Of a stretch of 64,000 bases of DNA, positions 30,569-47,645 are shown in pieces. The number at the start of each line of letters is the position of its first letter. The stretch's first letter is position 1. Source of the DNA: Urechis unicinctus (lineage: Eukaryota > Annelida > Polychaeta > Xenopneusta > Urechidae); contig CM067343.1 in the NCBI GenBank assembly GCA_034190875.2, positions 19,839,024 through 19,903,023 of the forward strand, read 5' to 3'. Position numbers and translations under genes: made by a program. The notes under the pieces were generated by a model, which worked only from the letters and a program-made list of their open reading frames with translations, ran no database searches and was not told where the DNA came from.

Positions 30569-32813
30569 ATGTGTGATCCAGCAAGATGGACAAGTAACCT
30601 GTTCTTTTAAACTGGGTAGGAGGGCGATTAGATGGAATGAGTGACGTACATGACTCATACACAGGTTGTCGACTGCACGGTGTATTGTTCCAATTAATGC
30701 TACCATCATCACGCAATTTATATTTCACGATGCTGCGTTTTGGGCCTCATCCATTTGCGATCACAAGAACAACATCCTCACAAAGGTTTTGACTAGGTGC
30801 GACACATCAGCAGTATTAAAGACTAGATGGTGATTAATGACATACATTTCCTACACGGTGGAAAATTGTCTCCATAAAGAAACATGAATTCTGACTTATT
30901 CGCAGAATGAACGGTGCAACACAGTTATTCTTACATAATGCACGAAGTCGTCTGGATCAAGAATAAACTTTAGAAAATGCGTCTAACCCAGTTCTGTTTT
31001 ATAGCATTATGATGTTCAGCGCACATACGTCGTCAGTCATCAAAGGTTAAGAGAATTGCACTAATGGAAAGTGGAACAAACCATTGACATAATGATGACG
31101 CAATGAACTACATACAATATACGAAATATAGGTTTTAACTGTTCACTTAAAAATCAATCGTCCTTCTATGTCCATAAAACACTCCAAAGATTGGTGAGGT
31201 TATCCCGATTGAAAGAAGAAATGGATTATTCTGCGTAGACCATAGTCTTATTCATCAATACGATCATCACTCAGTACGAGCCAATGATCAATCAACATTG
31301 CAAAGTGGGGATAGATATGTGCGCTGTGTGATGGTGTATTGCTCCACCATAGCCTTGCATGATCTAAACCATCATATCTGTATTCAATATGGCCTCAAGA
31401 GCTAACTGTAAGCCACTCTATTTTACACCGACACGACCAGAGTGTCAGCGAAGATAATATTGCAAGCTTCTACAAAGTGAGATGATGTTTTGGAGCTAAA
31501 TAAAGTTACACAAGTGTTAATGTGGAAGCATATTCAGGTTGCAAAAGCAACCCCGTAAATATGCATCTTGGGCGATTCAAGTGGGCTCTGTGTTATTTTA
31601 TGATAAGTCATAAACTCAGAGGGTGGTAGGAAAACTCACCTGCGTTTTTAACGATTGAGAATACTCCCCAGCGCGTGTACTACATTTTGCCACTTTCGCA
31701 GACCAAGTATTCGTTTATGCTCGAATTACTCGAGGAACAAACTATCCCATTGACTTCTTAAGCACATATTTTCGTATACTTATATTCTGTGGTGCTTATA
31801 ATCGTTGCTTGCTTTCAATTATCATTTCGTTAGAATAGAACCTTCTCATGAAAAATGCAGTTTATTCTAACAAAAACATTGAATAAAAGGAGTATCTCTA
31901 AATAGAATTTGATTGCATCGTTCGTGCAGAATACGATTGGCAATAAGTCACCTGATAGTCTCACACGACTTGATTGAAACATATGTCATTATCAACGAAT
32001 TCATACAAATGGTTATCTCCTTTCATTCGTTGCTGTATATCTCACCTATGATTATGACCCTTCTTCAACTGCATAATGAATTATGCGCATACGCAAACTT
32101 CTATATATTTTGTAAGTTTAACATGTTTAATATCGGTGAGTTCAGCCTGTGCATGTTCGACGGTATAGAGCAATCTTAGAATGCGATATATGATGTGTCA
32201 TTGTGCAATTAACGCCAAACAGTCGGATTTATCACAAGTGAACCGATTTTGAAGTAACCCTAGAATGGAGATGCTCGAAATGACGAAACTTGACAACAAC
32301 GTCAATGCCAGTGTATCATAATCTTAAATTTTAGATACGACCACTGGCCGTCTGTATGGCTATATTCAACACCGCAGTGCATTTTACAGATTATTGCTAC
32401 TTGGGCCATATATGATGTTACGCACAGCAGAAACCGTAAGCCCTGGTATTATTACAAAATAGCCACCACAGACGCCGTTGCATTTCATGGGTTATCCCAG
32501 ATCTGATAGTTAGTTTGCACTAAATAGTACCAAAAAAAATAGTGCAGGCGAATGATGTATGATTAAACACGCCCTGAAGGAATCAATCATCAGTCGAACT
32601 ATGGCAAAATGAGCCATGTTGACTACCTTTCATTCAGGATAGGAAGTTATAGAGACAAGTTAGTTAGGTGTATTATATTTTGGTTTTTGTAATAACCTCA
32701 TCCCCACATACATTCTATTACTTGCTAGACGACTTGCGATAACATTTGATACATTGCTTGTGGCGCAGAGCAATATGACTGTGTGCCCCAGACGGCTAGT
32801 TGCTCTTGCCTCC
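30569..32813 (+). repeat. 2.25 kb sub-unit, copy 3 of 4
   Basis: Period 2245 bp. Almost identical to the left part of the next copy, indicating a very recent duplication of this copy. The 88-codon frame recurs at 31913-32179. Confidence 0.96.
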
Positions 32814-35607
32814 ATGTGTGATCCAGCAAGATGGACAAGTAACCTGTTCTTTTAAACTGGGTAGGAGGGCGATTAGATGGAATGAGTGACGTACATGACT
32901 CATACACAGGTTGTCGACTGCACGGTGTATTGTTCCAATTAATGCTACCATCATCACGCAATTTATATTTCACGATGCTGCGTTTTGGGCCTCATCCATT
33001 TGCGATCACAAGAACAACATCCTCACAAAGGTTTTGACTAGGTGCGACACATCAGCAGTATTAAAGACTAGATGGTGATTAATGACATACATTTCCTACA
33101 CGGTGGAAAATTGTCTCCATAAAGAAACATGAATTCTGACTTATTCGCAGAATGAACGGTGCAACACAGTTATTCTTACATAATGCACGAAGTCGTCTGG
33201 ATCAAGAATAAACTTTAGAAAATGCGTCTAACCCAGTTCTGTTTTATAGCATTATGATGTTCAGCGCACATACGTCGTCAGTCATCAAAGGTTAAGAGAA
33301 TTGCACTAATGGAAAGTGGAACAAACCATTGACATAATGATGACGCAATAAACTACATACAATATACGAAATATAGGTTTTAACTGTTCACTTAAAAATC
33401 AATCGTCCTTATATGTCCATAAAACACTCCAAAGATTGGTGAGGTTATCCCGATTGAAAGAAGAAATGGATTATTCTGCGTAGACCATAGTCTTATTCAT
33501 CAATACGATCATCACTCAGTACGAGCCAATGATCAATCAACATTGCAAAGTGAGGATAGATATGTGCGCTGTGTGATGGTGTGTTACTCCACCATAGCCT
33601 TGCATGATCTAAGCCATCGTATCTGTATTCAATATGGCCTCAAGAGCTAACTGTAAGCCACTCTATTTTACACCGACACGACCAGAGTGTCAGCGAAGAT
33701 AATATTGCAAGCTTCTACAAAGTGAGATGATGTTTTGGAGCTAAATAAAGTTACACAAGTGTTAATGTGGAAGCATATTCAGGTTGCAAAAGCAACCCCG
33801 TAAATATGCATCTTCGGCGATTCAAGTGGGCTCTGTGTTATTTTATGATAAGTCATAAACTCAGAGGGTGGTAGGAAAACTCACCTGCGTGTACTACATT
33901 TTGCCATTTTCGCAGACTCATTTACCAAGTATTCGTTTATGCTCGAATTACTCGAGGAACAAACTATCCCATTGACTTCTTAAGCACATTTTTCGTATAC
34001 TTATATTCTGTGGTGCTTATAATCGTTGCTTGCTTTCAATTATCATTTCGTTAGAATAGAACCTTCTCATGAAAAATGCAGTTTATTCTAACAAAAACAT
34101 TGAATAAAAGGAGTATCTCTAAATAGAATTTGATTGCATCGTTCGTGTAGAATACGATTTGCAATAAGTCACCTGATAGTCTCACACGACTTGATTGAAA
34201 CATATGTCATTATCAACGCATTCATACAAATGGTTATCTCCTTTCATTCGTTGCTGTATATCTCACCTATGATTATGACCCTTCTTCAACTGCATAATGA
34301 ATTATGCGCATACGCAAACTTCTATATATTTTGTAAGTTTAACATGTTTAATATCGGTGAGTTCAGCCGGTGCATGTTCGACGGTATAGAGCAATCTTAG
34401 AATGCGATATATGATGTGTCATTATGCAATTAACGCCAAACAGTCGGATTTATCACAAGTGAACCGATTTTGAAGTAACCCTAGAATGGAGATGCTTGAA
34501 ATGTCGAAACTTGACAACAACGTCAATGCCAGTGAATCATAATCTTAAATTTTAGATACGACCACTGGCCGTCTGTATGGCTATATTCAACACCGCAGTG
34601 TATTTTAGAGATTATTGCTACTTGGGCCATATATGATGTTACGCACAGCAGAAACCGTAAGCCCTGGTATTATTACAAAATAGCCACCAAAGACGCCGTT
34701 GCATTTCATGGGTTATCCCAGATCTGACAGTTAGTTTGCACTAAATATTACCAAACACGCCCTGAAGGAATCAATCATCAGTCGAACTATGGCAAAATGA
34801 GCCATGTTGACTACCTTTCATTCAGGATAGGAAGTTATAGAGACAAGTTAGTTAGGTGTATTATATTTTGGTTTTTGTAATAACCTCATCCCCGCATACA
34901 TTCTATTACTTGCTAGACGACTTGCGATAACATTTGATACATTGTTTGTGGCGCAGAGCAATATGACTGTGTGCGCCAGACGGCTAGTTGCTCTTGCCTC
35001 CTTGAATCATCAATCATATGTGGCCATATATACCTGGGAAAAACATTTTGTATTCGCTATTACTCATGGTATATTCAGCTTTCACTTCACACTGTCATGG
35101 CAACAGGAACAAAAACACATATAACCCAATAATGGGCAAAGTCACGACGTATGCACTTGTCGATGTTAGCAGCAACAAAAAACAACTAAATAACGTATGG
35201 TAAGGATTGAATATATTAATATGACGTTTAAATCATACAGAATCTACCGTGTAAATTCGATAAGGTTCCTAGTTGCCTCACTGGAGGTGGTGATTAAAAA
35301 TAAATTGTTTTGAAATATAAATGATAATATGTAAACATTTTTCTGTATTGTTCCTTAAAATATATCTTATTTTATCAAACACATCGGACCGCCACAAAAC
35401 AAGCTTGACACTTGAAAATGAAATGAACAAAATCAAATATTTAGTAAATATATTGTGACAGTCCTCTCCTGTTCTTAGAGTGGAAGCGATTGCTTCTATA
35501 ACAATTTTGAACGCATTGATTAATCATATCCAAAAATAATATTTGCATGATGATAAATGTAATTTTCACCGACAAGCAAGGGCGTATAAACCTGGTATTT
35601 TTCAAAA
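32814..35607 (+). repeat. 2.25 kb sub-unit copy 4 plus right end of the 4.2 kb unit
   Basis: The left part (to about 33350) matches the preceding sub-unit. Beyond that it carries its own variants, some shared with copies 1 and 2 of the 4.2 kb unit, and two private deletions: about 31 bp at 33889 between two GCGT repeats and about 35 bp near 34753. It then runs on through the unit's right end and stops at about 35607, before the (TA)n position. Confidence 0.94.
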
Positions 35608-36280
35608 ATGTTCTAACCACAAAATAGTGGTGGGTATCGTTGTTTTAAGTGTTTTACCTGGTATCAACCCAAAAATGTCTTCAGCACTTGGGCTGCTTGT
35701 TAGGCCATAAGTCCGTGTACTGGTCACAATATTACGAGAATAAAGTAAGCTAAAAAAAAATTTATGACTTGCAAGATATCAACTGATCATATCCAAACTA
35801 ATTTCAAACTCATGGATCGTTATGGCAGAAGTTCTAACTGAACAATCGTGCAATATTGACTCATCATTAGCATCAACAATAAAGAGTCATTTCCATAAAG
35901 CAACGTAAAATCTTAAAAATATATTCCGATGTGTAACAGGATCGATGTTAATGTCTTTTTCAATCATACAGTTGTTTGTATCCAATGCCACTATTAAACT
36001 CCCCCACAGAGCTTGGAAGTTGCTAGAAACTTATGTGTTATGACTACTGAACCACAACATATTATGCAATATAACACCCACGTGTGTTGCCTGCCTAAGG
36101 CACCCATCGAATTTTATGAGATCTTACCAACTCATCGCATTGTAAAACCCCGATATACATAACATAGATTTTAGCACAAAATAGAGTTCCTAGACATTTT
36201 ACAAAATGACTCATCATCTGCGCTCATTTTCATTTAAGTGTCTGTCGCACGAAACATAAGGCCATATTTCGGAAATTTAT
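35608..36280. other. Right flank of the array; no gene seen
   Basis: Immediately after array homology ends there is a small hairpin (ACCAC 35616-35620, GTGGT 35627-35631). The rest is unique AT-rich DNA. A motif near 35822-35853 ('ggcagaag', 'gaacaatcgtgca') resembles 40486-40503 weakly. Confidence 0.5.
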
Positions 36281-36600
36281 CTCAGAATTACCTATTCTTT
36301 TTATGTACCAGCCGTGAGAGCGCAAGCTTTCGGATCGAAATTAGTCCTTGCAGACAAGTTCGGCGTTTCAAAACGACGAGCTCATGACTAATTAATCCCT
36401 TCCGCGTGACGTCAGACCCGGCACTGTTTCGATTGCTGGGCGCGATCTTCGCTATGATTCTCGCCAAATAGCTGCTGATAGTTTCGCTATTTCATCTTTT
36501 CTGGAACGCGACAAATAGACAGTAGTGAGAGATTCAGACGTCTTTAATGAAGCGAATAAAGACGGCTGGATGCGTTTTCATATGGCAAAGGCTTTTTGTA
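36281..36600. promoter_or_regulatory. CpG-dense stretch with perfect CRE palindrome
   Basis: Roughly 20 CpG dinucleotides fall within about 250 bases, far denser than neighbouring DNA. A perfect TGACGTCA lies at 36407-36414, the consensus for CREB/ATF-type bZIP factors. An AATTAAT homeodomain-like site lies just upstream (36390-36396). No long open frame follows on either strand, so a promoter or first exon is possible but not shown. It could also belong to a degraded repeat. Confidence 0.3.
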
Positions 36601-36632
36601 GTATTCAGGGCCGGATGGCGCTTATTAACTTT

Positions 36633-37985
36633 TTAACCCATTAACACATAACAGGGAACTTACGGACCAATCATTCTTTGTGCGCCGGTCACCCTTCACA
36701 GAATGATACTGGGTGGCCATCTTCGTACATCTCGGTAATTATCTTCAGTGATGTTTCGAAGGGATGGAATATAACTAGGATATGATTACAAACGAACAAA
36801 CTTAGACCTGAGTTGCTCCATGTGTATTTAATACTAGGCTGTTCACCAACTAGGTCTGCTCTCATGCATCTAAATCAGTAATGGTGTTGAATGTTATTTT
36901 TGACTATAACCACTTTAACGTATTAAGCCCTCTTTATATCCCCAAAACTTCGATAACACAACGACGTATTCATGACACCTAAGCTATACAAAAATGACAC
37001 CGAAACACACAAGATAATCTATTTAGAATGCTCTACATTACATGAAAACATCAACAACAACTTCTCCTGTTAATCGGGTTTATAATGCAAAGTTTGCTTG
37101 GTGATATTTCAAAAAGCTATCTAATAGCAGGACTTCCGCAGTGCTAGATTCAAAGCACCTTCTAGTTGAACGTTGGACTGTTATCAGTCTGCGTTCTGTG
37201 ATAGTAAGGCGAGATTGTAACCTGGGTTATTTTGACTGACGATGAATGTAGGCACTGTTGGTTGAATCCCCGTTGAATATACCAGGCAGCTTAAAACCCA
37301 TTTCGTATTCGATACATACACGCAGTAAATATATGACTAAAATCATTCGGGGATGTGCAAAGTCACAAAATGGAATATCAGTTCATGTTGTCGACCATAA
37401 AAGCAATCGTAATATTTGTAGATTACCTTCACGTACCAAAACTACACTTAGCTAACGAATGTAATGCATGTATCACACAAGAATCACAGGGAGCGTCTCT
37501 ATACCTGCAGATATATGACCTTGGTGTTGAAGCCGATGGGAAAACACCAATGTTTGTGTTCGGTATGTTTTATGCAACAAACTCTGATTTAAAATATGCT
37601 ATTTACCACATATAGTTGCACATTTTATACTGCAATCTTGCCGCCCTGAACATCTTCGCTATCGGCACCTTCACAACCTCAAATCACTGTATTTATAAGT
37701 ATTTAGGTTGACGAATGTGTCGATCAAATTTCACGACCCTTCCACTGTCATTGGTTTTGCAGGGCTAATTATAGCTCAACGGAACAAATTGATGAAACTC
37801 GTGATTCTAAATGTCAGACTTAAATTGGAAGTAGATCTTCATTAGCACCGCGATCAAGACACAACTGTTTGAGTAAATCAACCCTTTTAGGGGGCAGTGC
37901 CTAGCATACACAGAGCGTTAAAATCTCCTATTAGCTTATGACGCGGTCCATGTTTACGATACAAAGCGCTACATTAACGGGTTAA
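36633..37985. mobile_element. Possible TTAA-flanked, piggyBac-like non-autonomous element
   Basis: The left end reads TTAA-CCC (36633-36639) and the right end GGG-TTAA (37979-37985), 1353 bp overall. The first ten bases inside the TTAA agree at about eight positions between the two ends when one is reverse-complemented. The piggyBac superfamily makes TTAA target duplications and has ends beginning CC(C/Y). Inside are overlapping frames of 65 and 86 codons (37258-37615) without a recognisable transposase motif. With such short, common terminal motifs this may be coincidence. Confidence 0.25.
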
Positions 37986-40900
37986 AAGATGAAGTATTGT
38001 ATTCACATTTGGCTTGTTTAATATGTCATTGCCCATGACGCGATAATACAAGCAGTATGGTATACCACTGCTTGTTAAAATAAATCTGTTCACCCTGGCC
38101 ATGTAACACTAACGCTTTCCCTTGTTAAGTTAAGGCTACCTGTGCATTATTCGAGGCACACAAAAAAGAGCTTAACAAACCACCGGCATTTAATCACATG
38201 AGTGGTTAGGCTACGAATTTTACATAATTGAAGACGATTTATCCGCCTTGTCGAAATATTAAACACACACATTCCATCCAAATCATCACTCTGTTTACGT
38301 ACCATGTAGTGTATTTAAATGGACACCAGCGCACGATATTACAGCGATGCGAATAGACGCACATCAATGTCACAAGAGAATAAGGCTACGTTAAATGTAT
38401 GGATTGTGCAGCCTTTAAAGTAGATTGTACTGTCAACATACCAAGCACAATGCACTTGTGTATTTATAGCAAAAGCATATGATCCTGTACACCAGACATT
38501 TCGCCGAATGAAACCTTATCAAATACAGGTGGTGTGACTCCGATATTTTCCTACGATTCAACGACGTTTTGCTCATTTGCTTCTCTCTTACCTGACACAC
38601 TGCAATGATCAATCTTCATCCACCCGAATGATCCAAGCACGATGCCTCAATTGTCCGTTGGACAGCAAAGCAGGAGATGAATACGATTGAGTCGGCTTAT
38701 TTGCTGAGGCTCTTCTACAGCATACATCTATCGAGATTACAGTTACTCCTGCACAGTTATGTTTTGCTGAATCGATTATTCCTATCAACCATCTTTCAAT
38801 CAAGCATGGTGCAGATAACATAAAACAAATTTAAAAAGCTGCCTCGTCATATTCGATTGCACCAGATGTTCCCGGTACTGCCAAGATTGTACCTATCCTT
38901 CGCCGTTTCATTCTACGAATGATGGCATTTTTCTTCGATCGATCCCCAGGAGCGAGGTAAAATGTGCGATAGTTCTGAAGAAGTTTGTTTTGGAATGTAT
39001 TCAAAGTTTTGCGTCAGTCCTATGCTAAGTATGCATTATTAAATGGATAATAAGCAAGATCCTGTTTGCTAACATACTTAGAATAGATAATTGACCCAGT
39101 GAATGAAAATAAGAACGGTATTGCATTCGATGTTTGTGCATAGTCGCATGTAATACTGTGCCGCAAGCACGTTAATGCTTTTAACTGCTGTTAGTCATAT
39201 TTTAGAAGAAGCTTTGTTAAGAAAGTCGATAAAGGGATAGATCATGTCAGTGGTATTAATGTTATTGGTTTATCCACAATTAGAAAAAAAAACAATAACG
39301 TTGCCACTTAAACAAGCTGTATGTCATTTGTTGACGCATAAAACGTTCCACTTTGTGACTACGTTTCAGCATTCTTTTATTTTAAGGCCCAGCAGCCAGC
39401 TTCTTTTACTTACGCTTTCACTTATACAATTGCCCACCTGAATGTAGATGATGGACTTCAACATCAATGCGTTGACCTTAGAAGTTTACCGAGAAATCAA
39501 ATTGAACATTTAGGCTAAGAGATAGAAAATAGCTTAAGCTACCGTTCAACATTACGTTCTTAAGTATAATACGAATGTTTTGTCAGGTCGAAATGGACAA
39601 GTGTAATAATGTTAGGACAATTTTCGACCCCGTGTTGCATATACGATGTTTTAGTCAATGCAGTCTATTACGTTATTTTTGGGAAAACACTCATACCATC
39701 GTACCATCAACCATTTTCAGTGAACCTACATAGCACACGGTGTTGGTTTTAGTGCCTGCTATAAGCAGAACACACTCCTTGCGTAACCAGGCATGTCACA
39801 CTGCTTCTGTTACCACTAACAAAACATAACACAAGCTGAAAGTTATAGGCACATTTGGACAGGTTGCCGGGGTCCATCACTTGTGTCATATGTCAGGCAA
39901 GTATGCAGGGTATAACGAGTTGTGAGTTGTCCCGTTTCTTTGTTTGACGCAATTATCCGTTGTTAATACTACGGCCACAGAAGGCATTGCAAAATGCAGA
40001 TGAAGAATGAATGCTCATGTAATATTATATATCGCAAGAGCTAATGAATATATTACTGCTATTTGTCGATGACTCAACCGACAAAAATACACTCATACTC
40101 ATTATGAGACATTAGAATAGATAACGAATATTCATAGGGTTGGTTGTTGCCTTGTCGCACGCACGGTCATGTCAACTTAAGTCGCTGGAAATAAGCTCAT
40201 ATATGACATGCATAACCCCGTCATCTGTGGATTCTGATCATTCAGATCATCACAAGAAGTGATATTCATATTTGTTGCAATAAAACGACAAGAAATTTAA
40301 GCAAGGTATCATCATTCTATCTCTCACAACACATGGTGTAAAACTCATCATTGACACTCGGTAAGTTACCAAAGGTTTCTAACACGCATTTCTCGATACA
40401 TTCATGCGCTATCTATACATCATTTAACTTAAACGTAGGCGCTTGTATCAACTGCATCTAGCTGGTTTTGTTGTCATGATAGAAGTGGCAGAACAATCGT
40501 GCATCATTGCCAACATTCATTTCTTTATCCAAATGACTCGAATGTCGAAACGATGGCGTAAGCATACACATTATCAAACTTCAATGCGTTAAATAGAAAA
40601 AGCGCAAAAAATCTATTCGCCCATGCGTATCTTTGAAAAAATGCTAGAAAAGTGCTAACATCACCCCATTTCTAGGATGATATATCCAAGCTGTTGGTTT
40701 GGTTGATCGATTGCATCCATAAATCAACTCAGGAAGGTCAACAATGGGTACATGCCTGACACAGACATGACATAGAAATGCCCTCCTATCTAAAGGACTG
40801 AACTTCCATCCGCCGCTCTTATCTGACATAGCGCAGTCCTACAATTGATGGCCATGACCTTTCATCTGAACTCTTATCGGCTTGAAGTGTAGGTCAATGA

Positions 40901-42059
40901 AGGTGAAGAACGCATTAACATCTAATCAGACATGGGTCAAACCATCCGCTCACTCAGCATTCATTTTATACAACGCTACATCCCGCATGTGGTCTATTTC
41001 AGTTGCATCGAGGCAATTCCTCACGATGGATGCTTTTGGCTAAACGTTGCTTTTGAAGGCACCGAAGGCAAACCAGCCCAATTGTTTTGTCGAATGTTTA
41101 CTCCATATACCAATTAAATAAGTGGATCATGAATTGATTTAATAATGTTTGCTTAAGCTGTATGTTGTCAAGTTTCACACATGTGGGTACGCTGAGCATA
41201 GGTATTACATCATTTCTGAATAAACATGGAAAGAGCGATATGCAAGGAAGTGATGTCCCGACCATCGATCTGTCGGAGAAGATTGCTGGATACATCAAGA
41301 CAGTGGGCAATATGCAGCGGAAGGTGGCGCGAGGGCAACCGGCGATGTTTCATTTTCTATTGGGAGTTGGCGCTCCCGATTGCAGGGCACTGTGTCGACT
41401 GATTGGGGAACAGCTGGAGTCATTAAAGCATTATTTTCTGAGGTTCTTTTCTGACTTGGACACGGCCAATATACCACTCGTTGGGAACTAATTCGTGTGC
41501 TCAGTTGATCAAATTCCGGATGAGGACGGCATTTTGCATTATTGTATTGTCGCAGTTTCGAGCGACTTCGGATGGAGTCAAACAAACCCGTTTGATATTC
41601 AAACCTGGACCCATAATTGTTGTTCCGTGCTAATGTATATGTTGAATTCCTCCGTTACTTGAGCAAATGACCAGCTAGTGAAAGGTGATGTACACCTGTT
41701 GTGGCCGCGCTTGCAGGTATTCCGTTTTACTGCCCCATGTGGCTGTCCCTGCAATCTATTCTGCATCGTTAGTAGAATGACCTATAATCGTGGGACGTCA
41801 TTGATTACATGTGATGTAATAAGATATTCAAAGCACCACAACATATCAAATAGTTATGTTGAAGACGGCAGGGAACACAAGGCGTAAATATATTTATTGT
41901 ACTTGGCCGCTCGACGAGAAATCTAAACGCACATGGTTTCTTCTCTTATACTCCAATCATATGACCTAATAGGCGGCGGGGGCACTCCCCAGCAGTTGGT
42001 GGGTTGATATAAATTGAAGAGACGTTTAACGTCAATCCATATCGAACCCCTACCAACAA
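37986..42059. other. No confident gene; unique DNA with one notable frame
   Basis: This stretch has no internal repeat partner in the window. The most gene-like frame is 41162-41491 (described separately). Other frames are below 75 codons. No RNA gene or element terminus recognised. Confidence 0.5.
41162..41491 (+). other. Open frame of 109 codons in locally GC-richer DNA
   Basis: ATG to TAA, 109 codons. Base composition here is richer in G and C than its surroundings, and the translation has an ordinary residue mix with charged helices and an acidic C-terminal end. A frame of 61 codons ends 45 bases upstream (40932-41117), and an overlapping minus frame of 96 codons (41295-41585) also exists. 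I recognise no family. It could be an exon or a chance frame. Confidence 0.2.
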
Positions 42060-42285
42060 TCATAATGATTCATTTTCGGAATAAGCAGTATACCTTTCTA
42101 AATATGCAATGCACAGTTATGACGTTACGGCTTATGTGACAAAAATGTAAAAAGGCAACCCAATATCTACCATAATCATGTTTCTAGATCAGAGAGGGTG
42201 AACAATCATGCCAATGCGGGTGCCACAACCGAAAGCACATTTTCTTGGCAATTGATGTCGTATATTGTTGGTGATTTCGCTGATC
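42060..42285 (-). repeat. Inverted duplicate block F, right copy
   Basis: Opposite-strand partner of 8345-8655; the best-preserved segment is around 'attcattttcggaataagcag'. Confidence 0.82.
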
Positions 42286-45552
<3,267 letters not shown>

Positions 45553-45783
45553 AGAGAGAGATAGTTGAACACCAGGATGCGTACACAAAAGTAAGTGAAT
45601 GCATTATCTCGTGTATGCATAAATCTAACAACCACCATTTAGAAATAAAAGACACACACGCAAAGTCCAGCATAGCAAATACACCATTACTGCCGATCAG
45701 CACTGTGGGCCTCAGGGGGTGGTTACATTTGTGATTAAATTTTTCCGATTTCGTATTCGGTTTCGAAATACATATTCATGCAT

Positions 45784-46173
45784 TCACCAATCAAAAACCG
45801 GAGAAAGAAAATGTCCATTTCCTGTTCCAATATATGCCAGCTTTATGCAAATGGCTAATTTGAGAATGCAATCGGAAGGCATTTCATGAGAGCAGTAGGT
45901 TGCGTTTAGACGCTTGGAATAATTTACATCACGATGTGGGAAGAAGTTATGGCAACAATATAAATTCGACATTTCTCGATGACAGAGCTGTAATATAACA
46001 ACGGGTACACATTGACGCCTGACGCATAAAATGTGTATTAATTGTGAAAGTCTATAACCAACGAACTTTACACTATATGCTGTTGTGCTACCCAAGCTGG
46101 TCTTAAGGAGTATCTTACTTTCTGTCATGTTACTCGTCGTAGTCTTTGTGAATATATATTCCCGTCGTAACAT
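45784..46173 (-). other. Open frame of 129 codons, coding status unsupported
   Basis: ATG-initiated minus-strand frame, cysteine- and histidine-containing but without an ordered zinc-finger spacing. Its first 16 codons fall in the repeat shared with 51262-51360, where the frame is not kept. I lean toward a chance frame. Confidence 0.12.
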
Positions 46174-46226
46174 GCCATTTTGCTGTTAGTAACTTTCGAG
46201 TCGTGCTATATCGTAACATTGTTGTA
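46125..46226 (+). repeat. Diverged duplicate block G (pairs with 51262-51360)
   Basis: The direct match includes 'cgtaacatgccattttgctgt' and 'gctatatcg'; about 85% identical by eye. It is contiguous with block H on its right here but isolated from it at 51262-51360. Confidence 0.8.
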
Positions 46227-46234
46227 GAGGTCTC

Positions 46235-47645
46235 TATGAGGATTCCCAGCATCTTGATAATACAATCATAAGGAATGTATGAATATCGCAATGCCAACTA
46301 TATGCAGGCTCCATAAACACTAGACACAATTTATCGGGGAATGATTACACGCATGTTGACCTACACCATAGTTGATCGGGATCTCAATTGCTTTGGAGTT
46401 GTACCTAGCGCGTGCAGACGCCATCTTCCTATGTTATCACATCCAGCTGACAACATCTATTCAACTGTATGAGTCAATGATCACAGGAGAGGCTTCTACT
46501 GGTGATGATGTATAACATATGTACTGTATATTGAACCACTGACAGCTTGTTAATATCGTTCATTGCAACATGTTGTGGTTTGAAGCACATAACCAAGGCC
46601 ATCAGTATTGCATCTAAGGCGAACGGAAACTTATTTTAAGATCGGCTTACATTGGCGGAGATTGCTAAAAGTTCTATATTTATCGGGGAACACATACCGA
46701 AATAATTATTTCATCGCGACTTGTTAAAAAGCGAGTATATAGTACACATGTTGCTTAACTGTCTTCAAAACAGCTGCTTTCTACGATATCACCACAGACA
46801 TACCGACTGGGTGCGGAAAGTTATATCGCCCGCACATTTCAATTGTATCTTCTTCGTAATATTTTTCACTTTTCAATGTAATAAGGCAGTGATTACTATC
46901 TAATTGGGACTGTGTAGTTTATAATCAAAACTGATACTGGGCAATACAGAAAGCGCGGATACCAAACATTGCCTGCTGCAGAAGTGTGTTCTTACAACCT
47001 CGGATCGGCGACTGGAGCATATAATTGTTACTAAGAAATTTAATGCTTCACAGCCATTGCTCCGACCATTAAAAAGACAGGCACAATAACCATTAAAGAT
47101 GTATTTTAATTTGTGTGATGTCATGCCACATGCATCGGCAACGTAGCGTGCATTAATATAGCCATGATCATTGTTAATAAACAGTTGTAACTGTGCTTAA
47201 TAACTACATTCCGTGAGAAATTAAATAATTGCTTCCAGATATTGACATGACATTAATAGGTTACAGTTCCGTGTGTCTGTTTAAGCAATTGATATTCATT
47301 TCGGCGAGTGCCACTTATTAGTATGAACATGGTCAATATTTGATTTTTTAATGGGCAAACATCCTTCTTCCACCATTATACAGTGCAATGATCATTACAA
47401 TTGTTGCCGTGAAACGTGGCACCATACTGTAATCATGTGTTGCCTTCCCATGCTGCAGTCTCTATCAATATGTCATATATGTTACCGAGTGCATGTGATG
47501 TCAAATCTGGAGACTATGCGGGCAGGTGAGTGTAGCAGGCGTTTTTGTGTGCTTTCAACAATCCCGGTTGTCTTTGTGATCGGCAATATATAACAGTTAT
47601 CCTGGATTGCTGAGATAAGAGCCCTTGAGTGTTATCATTTTTCCA
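46235..47645 (+). repeat. Diverged duplicate block H (pairs with 56775-58012)
   Basis: Long direct match about 10.5 kb away. Shared segments include 'ctagcgcgtgcagacgccat', 'cacataaccaa', 'gcatctaaggcgaacgga' and 'agttatcc' through 'tgctatcatt'. Identity varies along the block: about 95% at 46408-46484 but 70-80% elsewhere, with several indels over 50 bases. Confidence 0.88.
46408..46484. promoter_or_regulatory. Unusually conserved 77 bp core inside block H
   Basis: Only four differences in 77 bases separate this from 57112-57188, while flanking block H sequence differs at roughly one base in four to five and the upstream side is disrupted by an indel. Neither strand is open through it in both copies. 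It may be a conserved regulatory or structural element, or the trace of a local conversion event. Confidence 0.3.
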
